64,000 bases of DNA from Brachybacterium sp. UMB0905 (GCF_002871795.1 NZ_PNHL01000005.1:124001-188000); one strand, 5' to 3'. Shown: positions 42,569 to 52,405, numbered from the stretch's first letter. Numbers and translations are program-made. The notes: generated by a model not told the origin, from the letters alone.

Positions 42569-43948
42569 ATGACGGTCAGGCGACGTGACCTCGTGCGCTC
42601 GCTCGGCGTCGGTGTGCTGGGTGCTGGACTGTTGAGCGCCTGCGGGAACATGCCGGTGCGCGGCCGCGGCGGTCGCCGTCGGACGACCACCACCGCACCG
42701 GAGCCGACGAAACTCGAGGAGCCGGACGCCACCTTGGTGATCGGCCAGATCGGCGCGAGCTATGGCCGGATGGGCAAGGCCGAGGACGCCATCCGCATCG
42801 CGATCGACGAGGCCCGCATCGACGTCAACTCCCGATGGAAGGGGCTGTTCGGCAACGAGATCTCGATCCTGGGCCGCGAGGTGATGACCGAGCCCGGGCA
42901 GGATCTCGCCCCGATCATCGAGGACCTCGCCGACCGGGGCGCGACCGTCGTCATCACGAGCATCGACGAAGAATCACTGATCGGCGCGATGCCCACCTTC
43001 GTCGAGCGGGGCATGGCCGTCGTGGATCTCATGAGCTCCGGGATGACGGTGCGTGACGCCGAGGTGCAGACCGCGAACCTCCTGGTGCGCCTGTCTCCCA
43101 ATGAGCGCACCCTCGCCGCGTGGTACGCGGAGATGGCGCTGGACGGCGGTGGTGACCGCGGGGGGACCGCCGGGAATGTCGCGCTGATCTCCGAGGACAC
43201 CGCCCAGGGCCGCAGCCTCGCCTATGAGCTGCAGCAGCGGCTGCAGCCCAACAACGGCAAGCTCGTCTCCGAGCAGTTCTACGCCCCCGGCGATTTCGGC
43301 GACGTGGGTGCGCGGGTCAAGAAGGTGCTCAAGAAGCCGCCGGCGCTGCTGGTGCTCAACGGCGGGGCCGAGGCTGCGCCGTTCCTCTCCGCCCTGTACA
43401 AGGCCACTCTCGATGAGGGGCAGCGCCCGAAGATCGAGATCCCCACGCGCCTGTCCCCGGGCTCTGTGATCGACTTCTCCCGCGAGCCGATCGCGAAGGA
43501 CCTCGCCCCGGAGTGTCTGACCAAGGCAACCGCCTTCGAGCCGGGGGCGGCGCTGACCGCCGACCACGAGAACATGATGCTGCGCCAGAGCAGGGAGTTC
43601 CTGCGCACCGGCTACGGCTACTCCCAGCACGGCTATGACGCCGTGATGATGATCTGTCTGGCCGCGCAGCATGCGCTGTCCGTGGAGGGCACGGCGATCG
43701 CAGCCGGCCTGCCGGCCATCCTCACAGGCAGTGAGAAATGCACGGATTACGAGATGTGCCGCAGCCACCTGCGCCAGGGCCTGTCCGGCAAGGACCGCAC
43801 CACCATCGCCTACAACGGGCGGATGGGGACCGTGGAGCTGGGCCCGCAGGCCGATATCCGCACCGGCGAGCTGCGCGAGTACAGCTGGACCGAGGCGAAC
43901 GTCCTCGCGCCGGGCAACGCCACGGGATTCGAGGATCCCGGCGCCTGA
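42569..43948 (+). CDS. ABC-type branched-chain amino-acid-like substrate-binding lipoprotein
   Basis: This 459-residue lipoprotein has a twin-Arg-containing basic start (RRRDLVRS), a hydrophobic stretch and lipobox LLSAC with Cys25, then a Thr/Arg-rich linker and a periplasmic-binding-protein type I fold (about 50-440). It resembles LivJ-like receptors. No permease or ATPase gene is adjacent, so it may be a sensor or serve a transporter elsewhere. ATG 42569 follows GGGGAGGGGAG, 63 bases after pdtaR, suggesting possible cotranscription. Confidence 0.8.
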   Translation: MTVRRRDLVRSLGVGVLGAGLLSACGNMPVRGRGGRRRTTTTAPEPTKLEEPDATLVIGQIGASYGRMGKAEDAIRIAIDEARIDVNSRWKGLFGNEISILGREVMTEPGQDLAPIIEDLADRGATVVITSIDEESLIGAMPTFVERGMAVVDLMSSGMTVRDAEVQTANLLVRLSPNERTLAAWYAEMALDGGGDRGGTAGNVALISEDTAQGRSLAYELQQRLQPNNGKLVSEQFYAPGDFGDVGARVKKVLKKPPALLVLNGGAEAAPFLSALYKATLDEGQRPKIEIPTRLSPGSVIDFSREPIAKDLAPECLTKATAFEPGAALTADHENMMLRQSREFLRTGYGYSQHGYDAVMMICLAAQHALSVEGTAIAAGLPAILTGSEKCTDYEMCRSHLRQGLSGKDRTTIAYNGRMGTVELGPQADIRTGELREYSWTEANVLAPGNATGFEDPGA

Positions 43949-43953
43949 CCGGC

Positions 43954-44520
43954 TCAGCGCGGGGCGAGCAGCATCGTCGAGACCGTCACCGTGCTGATCA
44001 GCACCCCCGCCTCATCGTGCACATCCACGAGGTAGGAGGCGACCTTTCCGCCCAGCTGCCGTGCCGTGCAGGTGGCGCGCACCTCGCCCTGGCGGGCCGA
44101 GCGATGATGCAGCGCCGAGACGGAGGTGCCGACGGCATGGGCACCCTCACCGTGGACCGCGCGGGCGTGCAGGGTCGCGGCGAGCGAGGCGACGGTCTCG
44201 GCCAGTGCGATCGTCGCCCCACCGTGCAGCAGCCCGGCCGGCTGCGTGTTCCCTGCCACCGGCATCGTCATCACGCCCCCATCGGCCCCGAGGGACAGCA
44301 CCTGCATTCCGCAGCGCTCCACCAGGGTGTCCTCGAGCAGCGGCGCCCACTGCGCCTGCAGCGCCGTGAGCTCTTCCGGGCTCGCCGCGGCAGCGGCTCC
44401 CGTGGTGCGGTGGGGCGCGGCAGCGGCGCCGGTCGTCGGCGCATCGGGGGCAGCAGCGGTGGCCTCGGTGGCGTCTGCGGGGTTGCTGGAGGAAGCGTGG
44501 TGGGCATCGGAGTTCGGCAT
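43954..44520 (-). CDS. PaaI-family hotdog thioesterase
   Basis: This 188-residue acyl-CoA thioesterase has a hotdog fold at about 60-188, with the PaaI motif GLLHGGATIALAETVAS (near 95). The first ~50 residues are low-complexity Ala/Pro/Thr and probably disordered. The substrate is not evident. It converges on the lipoprotein gene with 5 bases between the stops, and its start is 65 bases from that of polA on the other strand. Confidence 0.88.
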   Translation of the reverse strand: MPNSDAHHASSSNPADATEATAAAPDAPTTGAAAAPHRTTGAAAAASPEELTALQAQWAPLLEDTLVERCGMQVLSLGADGGVMTMPVAGNTQPAGLLHGGATIALAETVASLAATLHARAVHGEGAHAVGTSVSALHHRSARQGEVRATCTARQLGGKVASYLVDVHDEAGVLISTVTVSTMLLAPR

Positions 44521-44585
44521 GCCGGCAGGATCTCATGCCCCGTCGGACCCCTGCGCCGCGCACCGGGCATGGGAGGATGGCCAGC

Positions 44586-47306
44586 ATGACTGCGAGCGAC
44601 CCCGATGAGATGCGCCTGCTGCTGATCGACGGCCATGCGATGGCCTTCCGCGCCTTCTTCGCGCTGCCCGCCGACGGGTTCAGCGACGGCCGTGGCCAGG
44701 CCACCAACGCGGTGTACGGCTTCACCCGCATGATCATCAACGTGGTGGCCTCCGTGCGGCCCACCCACCTCGCGGTCGCCTTCGACCTGCCGGGCGGGAC
44801 CTTCCGCGACCGCATCTACGACCAGTACAAAGGCGGGCGCGAGGAGACCCCCGAGGCCTTCCACGGCCAGATCGACCTGATCCAGAAGGTCCTGGACGCC
44901 CTCGGGGTGCGCTGGCTGACCTACGAGGACTACGAGGCCGACGACATCATCGCCACCCTCGCCACCCGCGCGGAGGGCGACGGCCACGAGACCTTCATCG
45001 TCTCCTCCGACCGTGATGCCATTCAGCTGGTGGGCCAGCAGGTCACCCTCCTGCAGCCCGTCAAGGGCGTCACCGAGATGCGCCGCATGGACCCCGCCGC
45101 GATCCAGGAGAAGTACGGCGTCCCGCCGGAGCAGTACCCGGAGCTCGCCGCCCTGGTGGGGGAGAGCGCCGACAACCTCCCTGGCGTGCCCGGGGTGGGC
45201 CCCAAGACGGCCGCGAAATGGCTCACCCAGCACGGCGACCTGGAGACCCTGCTCGAGAGCGCCGACGAGATCCGCGGCAAGGCCGGCCAGTCCCTGCGGG
45301 ACAACCTCGAGGCCGTGCGCCGGAACCGGCAGATGAACGCCGCGGTGACGGACCTCGACCTGCCCACTGATCCCGCGCATTACGAGCTGGGGCACGGCGA
45401 CCGCACCCGCGTGCTCGAGGTCTTCGACGACCTCGCCTTCGGCGATACGATCCGCCGCGACCTGCCGGCCGCCCTGCTGGGCGAGAGCCTCGCCGAGGCC
45501 GAGCAGGAGACCCTCGCGCAGGAGGCCGAGGTCCTCCAGGTCACCGGCGCGGAAGAGCTCGCGCAGCTGCTCGACGGGGGTGGCGTGCTCGCCGTCGACG
45601 GTGCGGACGATGTGCGCGGCGGCCCCCTGCTGGGGCTGGCGAGTGAGACCGCCCGCGGCTGGGTGGCGCTGGCTGAGCTGGACTCCGACACCTCGACCGC
45701 TCTCGCGGACGCCCTGGCCGCTGCACCCCAGCTGCTCATGGCCGATGTCCCTGCCGTGCGGCAGTGGCTGCAGGAGAACGGCTACCCGCTGGATCCCGAG
45801 GCGCCCCTGCGCGATCTGGCGCTCGAAGCTTTTGTACTGCGCCCCGGGGCGCGCAGCTACGACGCCGAGGCGATCGGTACAGACCTGGGAGGGGCGAGCT
45901 TCGAGCCGCGCCCTCGCAAGCCGGCCGCCACCACCCTCAAGAAGGAGACCGCTGAGCAGCGCGCCGAGCACATCGACCGGGCTGGGGCCCGGCTCGCCCA
46001 GTCCTCCGCCGCCCTGCACCCGGCCGCCGCGGCGCTCGATGCGCAGCTCGGCGACGCGGCCTGGGCGCGCGAACTGCTCGATGACCTCGAGCGGCCCCTG
46101 CAGAGGGTGCTCGAGACGATGCACGAGCGCGGCATCGCGATCGACACCCAAGCGCTCGCGGCACTGCGTGAGGAGTTCGAGGGGTTCGTCGCGCAGGCCC
46201 GCCGCGAGGCCGGTGAGATCGTGGGGGAGGAGGTCAACCTCGCGTCCCCCAAGCAGCTGCAGGTGGTGCTGTTCGAGACCCTGCGCCTGCCCACCACCCG
46301 CAAGATCTCCTCCGGTCACTCCACGGATGCGGAGTCGCTGACCGACCTGATGGAGACCCTCGAGCCGGAGAGCGCCGGGCACCGCTTCCTCGCCTGGCTG
46401 CTGCGCTTCCGGGAGATGAGCAAGCTCACCGGGTACCTCGTGGGCCTCGACAAGGTGGTCGATGAGACCTCGCGGGTGCACACCACCTTCCAGCAGACCG
46501 CCGCCGCCACCGGGCGTCTGGCCTCCACCGACCCGAACCTCCAGAACATCCCGGTGCGCACCGAGGAGGGCCGCCGGATCCGCGGCGTGTTCGTGGCCGG
46601 CCGGGGCTATGAGTCGCTGCTCACCGCCGACTATTCCCAAATCGAGATGCGCATCATGGCGCACCTGTCCCAGGACGAGGGGCTCATCGAGGCCTTCCGC
46701 TCCGGCGAGGACCTCCACAACTTTGTGGCCTCGCGTGTGTTCGACGTCAGCCCCGATGCGGTCGACCCGGCGATGCGGTCGAAGACCAAAGCGGTCTCCT
46801 ACGGCCTCGCCTACGGGCTGAGCGCCTTCGGGCTCTCCCGCCAGCTGCGCATCTCCCGGGCGGAGGCCACGCGGCTGCGCGACGGCTACTTCGAGCGCTT
46901 CGGCGGGGTGCGCGACTACCTGCACGAATCGGTCGAGCGTGCCCGCTCCACGGGCTACACCGAGACGATCCTGGGGCGGCGCCGCTACCTGCCGGACCTC
47001 ACCAGCGACAACCGGCAGCGCCGCGAGAATGCCGAGCGGGTCGCGCTGAACTCCCCGATCCAGGGCAGCGCCGCCGACATCATCAAGCTCGCGATGCTCG
47101 CCGTCGAGCAGCGTCTGCGCGAGGCCGAGCTGAGCAGCCGCATGCTGCTGCAGGTCCATGACGAGCTCGTGCTCGAGGTGGCTCCCGGGGAGCTGGATCA
47201 GGTGCGGAAGATCGTCGAGGAGTCGATGGGCTCGGCGTACGAGCTGCGGGTTCCGCTCGAGGTGGGCGTGGGGGTGGGTCGCAGCTGGCTCGAGGCCGCG
47301 CACTGA
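44586..47306 (+). CDS. polA: DNA polymerase I
   Basis: This 906-residue repair and Okazaki-fragment polymerase has a 5'-nuclease domain (about 10-300; FDLPGGTFRD, YEADDIIA, SSDRD), a 3'-5' exonuclease-like domain (about 320-500) and the polymerase domain (520-906). Motif A is ADYSQIEMR, motif B KAVSYGLAYG and motif C VHDELVLEV. The exonuclease domain lacks the DxE metal motif (VDGAD in its place), so proofreading is likely absent, as in other actinobacteria. I chose ATG 44586, 9 bases after GGGAGG; ATG 44577 is an alternative. Confidence 0.96.
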   Translation: MTASDPDEMRLLLIDGHAMAFRAFFALPADGFSDGRGQATNAVYGFTRMIINVVASVRPTHLAVAFDLPGGTFRDRIYDQYKGGREETPEAFHGQIDLIQKVLDALGVRWLTYEDYEADDIIATLATRAEGDGHETFIVSSDRDAIQLVGQQVTLLQPVKGVTEMRRMDPAAIQEKYGVPPEQYPELAALVGESADNLPGVPGVGPKTAAKWLTQHGDLETLLESADEIRGKAGQSLRDNLEAVRRNRQMNAAVTDLDLPTDPAHYELGHGDRTRVLEVFDDLAFGDTIRRDLPAALLGESLAEAEQETLAQEAEVLQVTGAEELAQLLDGGGVLAVDGADDVRGGPLLGLASETARGWVALAELDSDTSTALADALAAAPQLLMADVPAVRQWLQENGYPLDPEAPLRDLALEAFVLRPGARSYDAEAIGTDLGGASFEPRPRKPAATTLKKETAEQRAEHIDRAGARLAQSSAALHPAAAALDAQLGDAAWARELLDDLERPLQRVLETMHERGIAIDTQALAALREEFEGFVAQARREAGEIVGEEVNLASPKQLQVVLFETLRLPTTRKISSGHSTDAESLTDLMETLEPESAGHRFLAWLLRFREMSKLTGYLVGLDKVVDETSRVHTTFQQTAAATGRLASTDPNLQNIPVRTEEGRRIRGVFVAGRGYESLLTADYSQIEMRIMAHLSQDEGLIEAFRSGEDLHNFVASRVFDVSPDAVDPAMRSKTKAVSYGLAYGLSAFGLSRQLRISRAEATRLRDGYFERFGGVRDYLHESVERARSTGYTETILGRRRYLPDLTSDNRQRRENAERVALNSPIQGSAADIIKLAMLAVEQRLREAELSSRMLLQVHDELVLEVAPGELDQVRKIVEESMGSAYELRVPLEVGVGVGRSWLEAAH

Positions 47307-47635
47307 AACAGGTAGGCCCTTAGCCACGACGTCGCTGCGGCACTGAGCCCATGCCATCTGGGTCCCCGCGACAACGGAGTCCGCACCTCGCGTGGGCTCG
47401 GCCTGATCAGGCTGATTCGAGGGCGCAGCGGCCTAGGGCCCGCGACCGGGACGGATCTCACACCGCGGCGTCGTCCCCATCGGCCCCGAGGCCTCGCATG
47501 GGCAGGGCACCCCTGGTAGGCTGACCAACGGCCTGTTGCGAGTGCGCCCCCGTGCGCCCTGGCGCCGGTCGGCCCTCCGGGCCTGCACGTCCATTGACCC
47601 TACTCATTTCCTGTCCCGACGGAGTCCTTACCTAC
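47307..47635 (+). other. polA-rpsA intergenic region
   Basis: The 329 bases have no coding signal. They hold a 12-base perfect palindrome GCCTGATCAGGC (47401-47412), a -10-like TAGGCT (47517-47522) and a leader of about 105 bases before rpsA with several GC-rich inverted repeats. I see no clear terminator for polA. Confidence 0.6.
47517..47522 (+). promoter_or_regulatory. Candidate -10 of rpsA (TAGGCT)
   Basis: TAGGCT matches the local -10 form. Transcription would start near 47529, leaving a long leader that may serve S1 autoregulation, which is known in other bacteria. No -35 is evident. Confidence 0.45.
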
Positions 47636-49108
47636 ATGACCGACACCACGACCCCCCAGATCGCCATCAACGACATCGGCGGCGCCGACGATCTCATGGC
47701 CGCCATCGATGCCACCATCAAGTACTTCAACGATGGCGACATCGTCGAGGGCACTGTGGTGAAGGTCGATCACGACGAGGTCCTCCTGGACATCGGCTAC
47801 AAGACCGAGGGCGTCATCCCCTCGCGCGAGCTGTCCATCAAGCACGACGTCGACCCCGGTGAGGTGGTCGAGGTCGGCGACGAGATCGAGGCCCTGGTCC
47901 TCCAGAAGGAGGACAAGGAAGGCCGCCTGATCCTGTCCAAGAAGCGCGCCCAGTACGAGCGCGCCTGGGGCTCGATCGAGCAGATCAAGGAAGACGACGG
48001 CGTCGTCACCGGTCGCGTCATCGAGGTCGTCAAGGGCGGCCTCATCGTGGACATCGGCCTGCGCGGCTTCCTCCCCGCCTCCCTGGTGGAGATGCGCCGC
48101 GTGCGCGACCTGCAGCCCTACGTGGGCCAGGAGATCGAGGCCAAGATCATCGAGCTGGACAAGAACCGCAACAACGTGGTCCTCTCCCGCCGCGCCTACC
48201 TCGAGGAGACCCAGTCCGCGGTCCGCTCCGACTTCCTGCAGACCCTGCAGAAGGGCCAGAAGCGCGACGGCGTCGTCTCCTCGATCGTCAACTTCGGTGC
48301 CTTCGTGGACCTCGGCGGCGTGGACGGCCTGGTGCACGTCTCCGAGCTGTCCTGGAAGCACATCGACCACCCGTCTGAGGTCGTCGAGGTGGGCCAGCAG
48401 GTCAGCGTCGAGGTGCTCGACGTCGACATGGACCGCGAGCGCGTTTCCCTGTCCCTGAAGGCCACCCAGGAGGACCCCTGGCAGCTGTTCGCCCGCACCC
48501 ACGCCATCGGCGAGGTCGTCCCGGGCAAGGTCACCAAGCTCGTGCCCTTCGGTGCGTTCGTGCGCGTCGAGGACGGCATCGAGGGCCTGGTGCACATCTC
48601 CGAGCTGGCCCAGCGCCACGTGGATCTGCCCGAGCAGGTCGTCACCGTGGATCAGGACGTGTTCGTCAAGGTCATCGACATCGACCTCGAGCGTCGCCGC
48701 ATCTCTCTGTCGCTCAAGCAGGCGAACGAGGGCGTGGACCCCGAGGGCGACGACACCACCTTCGATCCGGCCCTGTACGGCATGGCCGCGGAGTACGACG
48801 CCAACGGCGAGTACAAGTACCCCGAGGGCTTCGACCCGGAGAGCAACGAGTGGCTCGAGGGCTACGAGGCGCAGCGCGAGGAGTGGGAGGCCCAGTACGC
48901 GGCCGCCTACGAGCGCTGGACCGCTCACAAGGCCCAGGTCGCCGAGGCCATCAAGGCCGATGAGGAGTCCGCGAACGCTCCGGCCCCGGCCGGTGGTGGC
49001 CAGTCCGCGCCCACGCAGGCCTCCTACCAGTCGAGCTCCTCGGACGAGGGCACCCTGGCCTCTGATGAGGCGCTGGCGGCCCTGCGCGCCAAGCTCACCG
49101 GCAACTGA
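47636..49108 (+). CDS. rpsA: 30S ribosomal protein S1
   Basis: This 490-residue mRNA-binding protein has four S1 (OB-fold) repeats at about residues 35-105, 122-190, 207-277 and 292-362, the number usual for actinobacteria (six in E. coli). The C-terminal ~125 residues are acidic and aromatic-rich (FDPESNEWLEGYEAQREEWE), then a Ser/Pro/Gly tail. ATG 47636 follows GGAG by 11 bases. A strong terminator lies after the stop. Confidence 0.96.
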   Translation: MTDTTTPQIAINDIGGADDLMAAIDATIKYFNDGDIVEGTVVKVDHDEVLLDIGYKTEGVIPSRELSIKHDVDPGEVVEVGDEIEALVLQKEDKEGRLILSKKRAQYERAWGSIEQIKEDDGVVTGRVIEVVKGGLIVDIGLRGFLPASLVEMRRVRDLQPYVGQEIEAKIIELDKNRNNVVLSRRAYLEETQSAVRSDFLQTLQKGQKRDGVVSSIVNFGAFVDLGGVDGLVHVSELSWKHIDHPSEVVEVGQQVSVEVLDVDMDRERVSLSLKATQEDPWQLFARTHAIGEVVPGKVTKLVPFGAFVRVEDGIEGLVHISELAQRHVDLPEQVVTVDQDVFVKVIDIDLERRRISLSLKQANEGVDPEGDDTTFDPALYGMAAEYDANGEYKYPEGFDPESNEWLEGYEAQREEWEAQYAAAYERWTAHKAQVAEAIKADEESANAPAPAGGGQSAPTQASYQSSSSDEGTLASDEALAALRAKLTGN

Positions 49109-49143
49109 TCTGAGCGCCGACTGATCGCTCCCTGAGCATCCCG

Positions 49144-49179
49144 CTGCGGCCCGGCCCCCACCCAGGGGCCGGGCCGCAG
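49144..49179 (+). terminator. Terminator of rpsA
   Basis: A perfect 15-base-pair stem (49144-49158 with 49165-49179) with a 6-base loop starts 36 bases after the stop and is followed by a short T-rich stretch (TGTCTT). Confidence 0.85.
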
Positions 49180-49260
49180 AGCTGTCTTGGGGCGCCCCTC
49201 ACTCACTCCCCTCTGCGCGTTCTGGCGCCCTGTGTACCAAAACTGGTCCGGAACACCAGA

Positions 49261-49353
49261 GAACGCGTCGTGGAGAGAAGCGCGTCGTGGAAAACAGCGC
49301 GTGGGAGAGCAAGCGCGGGGAGGACAGCGCGCTGTGGAGGACAGCGCGACGCG
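49261..49353. repeat. Imperfect short tandem repeats upstream of aroC
   Basis: About six units of 14-18 bases start with AGCGCG (or AACGCG) and mostly continue with TGGA and end AC: starts at 49261, 49279, 49296, 49312, 49326 and 49343. The units alternate GC-rich heads with purine-rich tails. Neither neighbouring gene continues into them. They may bind a protein or be slippage products. Confidence 0.6.
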
Positions 49354-49460
49354 CACGTCACGGGGCGCGGGGCCCGCTGCGGGCACTGGTCACGTGGCGC
49401 AGGGCTCGGGGTGCGGGACGGGGCCGCAGGCCAGGGCGGGAGCGTGAGAGGATCGGGGGC

Positions 49461-50705
49461 ATGTTGCGCTGGCTCACGGCCGGGGAATCCCACGGCCCCT
49501 CCCTCATCTCTCTGCTCGACGGCGTCCCCTCCGGCATCGAGCTGACCAGCGAGGACCTTCGACAGGCCCTCGCCCGTCGGCGCCTGGGGCACGGCCGCGG
49601 CAGCCGCCAGAAGTTCGAGCAGGACGTCATCGGCATCCACGGCGGCCTGCGCCACGGCAGGACCATCGGCTCCCCCCTCGCCATTGAGATCGCGAACTCG
49701 GAGTGGCCCAAATGGGAGAAGGTCATGAGCGCCGATCCGGTGCCGCCGGAGGACCTGCTGATCGACGCCGGTACCGGGGATGAGCGGGAGATCGCCCGTA
49801 ACCGCCCGCTGACCCGCCCGCGCCCCGGCCATGCGGACCTCGCCGGGATGCTGAAGTACGACCTCACCGAGGCACGCCCCGTGCTGGAGCGGGCGAGCGC
49901 CCGCGAGACCGCCGCTCGCGTGGTCGCCGGACGCATCGCCGCCGCCCTGCTCGAGCAGGCCGCTGGGATTCGCCTGGTCTCCCACACCCTGTCCGTCGGC
50001 GCGGTGCGGGTGCCGGAGGATGCTGCGCTGCCCACCCCGGATGATGCTCCGCGCCTGGATGAGGACCCGCTGCGGTGCTTCGATGCCGCCACCTCCCCGG
50101 CCATGGTGCAGGAGGTCGACGCGGCGAAAGCCGACGGCGACACCCTCGGCGGCGTGGTCGAGGTCCTCGCGTACGGGGTGCCCGTGGGCCTGGGATCCCA
50201 CACGCAGTGGGACCGGCGCCTGGACGGCCGTCTCGCCCAGGCGATCATGTCGATCCAGGCGATGAAGGGCGTGGAGATCGGCGACGGTTTCGCGACCGCG
50301 GCTCGACGCGGCTCTGTGGCGCACGATGAGATCCTTGCCGATCCGGCCGCGGAGCTCGGCACTGCCCGCGCAGCCAACCGAGCCGGGGGCATCGAAGGCG
50401 GCATCAGCAACGGGCAGGTGATCCGCGTGCGCGGCGCCTTGAAGCCGATCTCCACCGTGCCGCGCGCCCTGCGCACCATCGACGTCGCCACCGGTGAGCA
50501 GGCGAGCGCCAACCACCAGCGCTCGGACACCTGCGCCGTGGCTCCCGCTGCTGTGATCGCCGAGGCTGTCGTGGCCCTGACCCTGGCTGACGCGCTGCTG
50601 GAGAAGACCGGCGGTGACAGCGTCGCCGAGATCCGCGAGCACCTCGCCGCGACCGTCCAGCGCCAGCGCCGCATCGTCGGCCCCGGCGAAGCGCCCGCCT
50701 CGTGA
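49461..50705 (+). CDS. aroC: Chorismate synthase
   Basis: This 414-residue FMN-dependent enzyme forms chorismate, the branch point to tryptophan and other aromatics. Visible signatures are the N-terminal [17 protein letters not shown] (near 113) and the C-terminal [12 protein letters not shown] with conserved His/Arg. ATG 49461 begins at the family's usual first residue ([13 protein letters not shown]). A GAGGAT 7 bases upstream could act as -10 (leaderless) or, as GAGAGG, a ribosome-binding site. The stop overlaps aroK. Confidence 0.96.
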   Translation: MLRWLTAGESHGPSLISLLDGVPSGIELTSEDLRQALARRRLGHGRGSRQKFEQDVIGIHGGLRHGRTIGSPLAIEIANSEWPKWEKVMSADPVPPEDLLIDAGTGDEREIARNRPLTRPRPGHADLAGMLKYDLTEARPVLERASARETAARVVAGRIAAALLEQAAGIRLVSHTLSVGAVRVPEDAALPTPDDAPRLDEDPLRCFDAATSPAMVQEVDAAKADGDTLGGVVEVLAYGVPVGLGSHTQWDRRLDGRLAQAIMSIQAMKGVEIGDGFATAARRGSVAHDEILADPAAELGTARAANRAGGIEGGISNGQVIRVRGALKPISTVPRALRTIDVATGEQASANHQRSDTCAVAPAAVIAEAVVALTLADALLEKTGGDSVAEIREHLAATVQRQRRIVGPGEAPAS

Positions 50706-51316
50706 ACGGCCCCCAGATCATCCTGCTGGGGCTCATGGGAGCAGGGAAGACGAGCGTGGGCCGGGAGCTCTCCCGCCGCCTCCAGATCCCCTTCACGGAC
50801 CTCGACCATCTCATCGAACAGCAGCAGGGCCGGCGCATCCCCGAGATCTTCGCGGTCGATGGAGAGCAGGCCTTCCGAGAGATCGAGCATGCTGCCTTGG
50901 AGCGTGCACTGCAGGAATGCCCCGGGGTGCTCGCCCTCGGCGGGGGAGCGGCCATGGACCCGCGCTCCCAGACACTGCTGGCCGGACACCCCGTGGTGTG
51001 GCTCGACGTCGACGAGCGCACTGCCCGCCGGCGGATCGGTCACGGCCGCGGCCGCCCCATGCTGACCGGCCCCGATCCCATGGCCCGCTGGCGCGAGCTC
51101 GCTGCCCAGCGCGACCCCGTGCACCGAAAGCTGGCCCGCTGGCGGGTCGATGCCGGCCACGGCGCGGCCTCCGCCGTGACCCGGGCGATCATCGAGACCA
51201 TGGGCCGCAGCACCGCACCCGCTCAAAAGCACAGCGCCGACCACCGCCCCGAGCCCAACAGCGACCCCACGACCGGGCTCCGTATCACGCCCAGCCACGA
51301 GGAGGAGACATCGTGA
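50702..51316 (+). CDS. aroK: Shikimate kinase
   Basis: This 204-residue enzyme phosphorylates shikimate. The P-loop GLMGAGKTS is at residues 10-18, the shikimate site includes Asp in DLDHLIE and Arg in AFREIE, and ALGGGAAM (near 80) is conserved. The last ~35 residues are a Ser/Pro/His-rich tail beyond the usual end. GTG 50702 overlaps aroC and the stop overlaps aroB. Confidence 0.95.
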   Translation: MNGPQIILLGLMGAGKTSVGRELSRRLQIPFTDLDHLIEQQQGRRIPEIFAVDGEQAFREIEHAALERALQECPGVLALGGGAAMDPRSQTLLAGHPVVWLDVDERTARRRIGHGRGRPMLTGPDPMARWRELAAQRDPVHRKLARWRVDAGHGAASAVTRAIIETMGRSTAPAQKHSADHRPEPNSDPTTGLRITPSHEEETS

Positions 51317-52395
51317 GCATCACCACCATCCCCGTGACCACCCCCACCGGCGGCTATGACGTGCAGGTGGGCCGCGGCCTGCTGGGCCAGGTGCCTGCAG
51401 CCATTCCCGATCGCGCCCGCAAGATCCTGATCATCCACCAGCCGAGCCTGCGGGACGTCGCCGAGCAGGTGCGCGCCGCGATCGCGGACACCGGCCGGGA
51501 GGCCTTCGCCGCCGAGGTGCCCGATGGAGAGGAAGCCAAGACCGCGCAGGTCGCCGGGTTCCTGTGGGGTGTCTGCGGCCAGGCGGGCCTGGGCCGGCAG
51601 GATCTCGTCGTGGGCCTCGGCGGCGGCGCCGCCACGGACCTGGCCGGTTTCGTCGCGGCGACCTGGCTGCGCGGCGTGGACGTGCTGCAGATCCCCACCA
51701 CCGTGGCGGCGATGGTCGATGCCGCGGTGGGTGGGAAGACCGGCATCAACACGGCCGAGGGCAAGAACCTGGTGGGTGCTTTCCACCCGCCGATCGCGGT
51801 TCTCGCGGATCTCGACGTCCTCGCCGGGCTCGGCGGGAACGACATCGCGGCGGGCCTCGCCGAGGCGGTCAAGACCGGTTTCATCGCCGATGAGCGGATT
51901 CTCGAGCTTGTCGAGGAGGACCCGGCAGCAGTCCTGGACGTCACCAGCGCGGCGTTCCGCGAGGTGATCGAGCGGGCGATCCGTGTAAAGGCCGAGGTGG
52001 TCTCCGCGGATCTCAAGGAGTCGGGGCAGCGCGAGATCCTCAACTACGGCCACACCCTCGCGCACGCGATCGAGCGCAATGAGCGCTACCAGTGGCGCCA
52101 CGGCGCCGCCGTCGCGGTGGGCATGATGTTCGCCGCGGAGCTGTCCCACCTGGCCGGAAAGCTCTCCGAGACGGAGGTGGACCGGCACCGGGCGGTCCTC
52201 ACCTCCCTAGGGCTGCCCACCACGTATCGGGATCGCCAGTGGCCCAAGCTCGAGGACGCCATGAAGCGGGACAAGAAAACACGCGCCGGACTGCTGCGCT
52301 TCGTGGTGCTGGACCGCATTGGAGCCGTCACGCGGCTCGAGGGACCGGATCCGGCGCTGCTGCTGGCCGCCTATGCCGCGGTCACCGCGGACTGA
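51313..52395 (+). CDS. aroB: 3-Dehydroquinate synthase
   Basis: This 360-residue NAD- and metal-dependent enzyme makes 3-dehydroquinate from DAHP. Visible are the NAD motif GLGGGAATDLAGFVAATWLRG (from about 100), KTGINTAEGKNLVGAFHPP, and metal ligands Glu in GLAEAVKTG and His in NYGHTLAHAIE and WRHGAAV. GTG 51313 overlaps aroK by 4 bases and has GGAGGAG 8 bases upstream. Confidence 0.96.
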   Translation: MSITTIPVTTPTGGYDVQVGRGLLGQVPAAIPDRARKILIIHQPSLRDVAEQVRAAIADTGREAFAAEVPDGEEAKTAQVAGFLWGVCGQAGLGRQDLVVGLGGGAATDLAGFVAATWLRGVDVLQIPTTVAAMVDAAVGGKTGINTAEGKNLVGAFHPPIAVLADLDVLAGLGGNDIAAGLAEAVKTGFIADERILELVEEDPAAVLDVTSAAFREVIERAIRVKAEVVSADLKESGQREILNYGHTLAHAIERNERYQWRHGAAVAVGMMFAAELSHLAGKLSETEVDRHRAVLTSLGLPTTYRDRQWPKLEDAMKRDKKTRAGLLRFVVLDRIGAVTRLEGPDPALLLAAYAAVTAD

Positions 52396-52405
52396 TCGGA
52401 GCGCT

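Larger units (their letters stand above)
49109..49460 (+). other. rpsA-aroC intergenic region
   Basis: The 352 bases hold the rpsA terminator, an AT-richer pocket (49231-49248), a short-unit repeat array (49261-49353) and the aroC upstream region. A frame continuous with aroC is open to 49287, but its Arg-rich translation does not resemble chorismate synthase, so I treat it as noncoding. Confidence 0.6.

Noticed and set aside
44271..47357. A 1028-codon open frame antisense to polA
   Set aside because: Same reason: low-complexity composition, no domains, and it lies fully opposite polA motifs.
49287..49460. N-terminal extension of aroC
   Set aside because: The frame is open but encodes Arg-rich sequence formed by the repeat array; chorismate synthase starts at [12 protein letters not shown].
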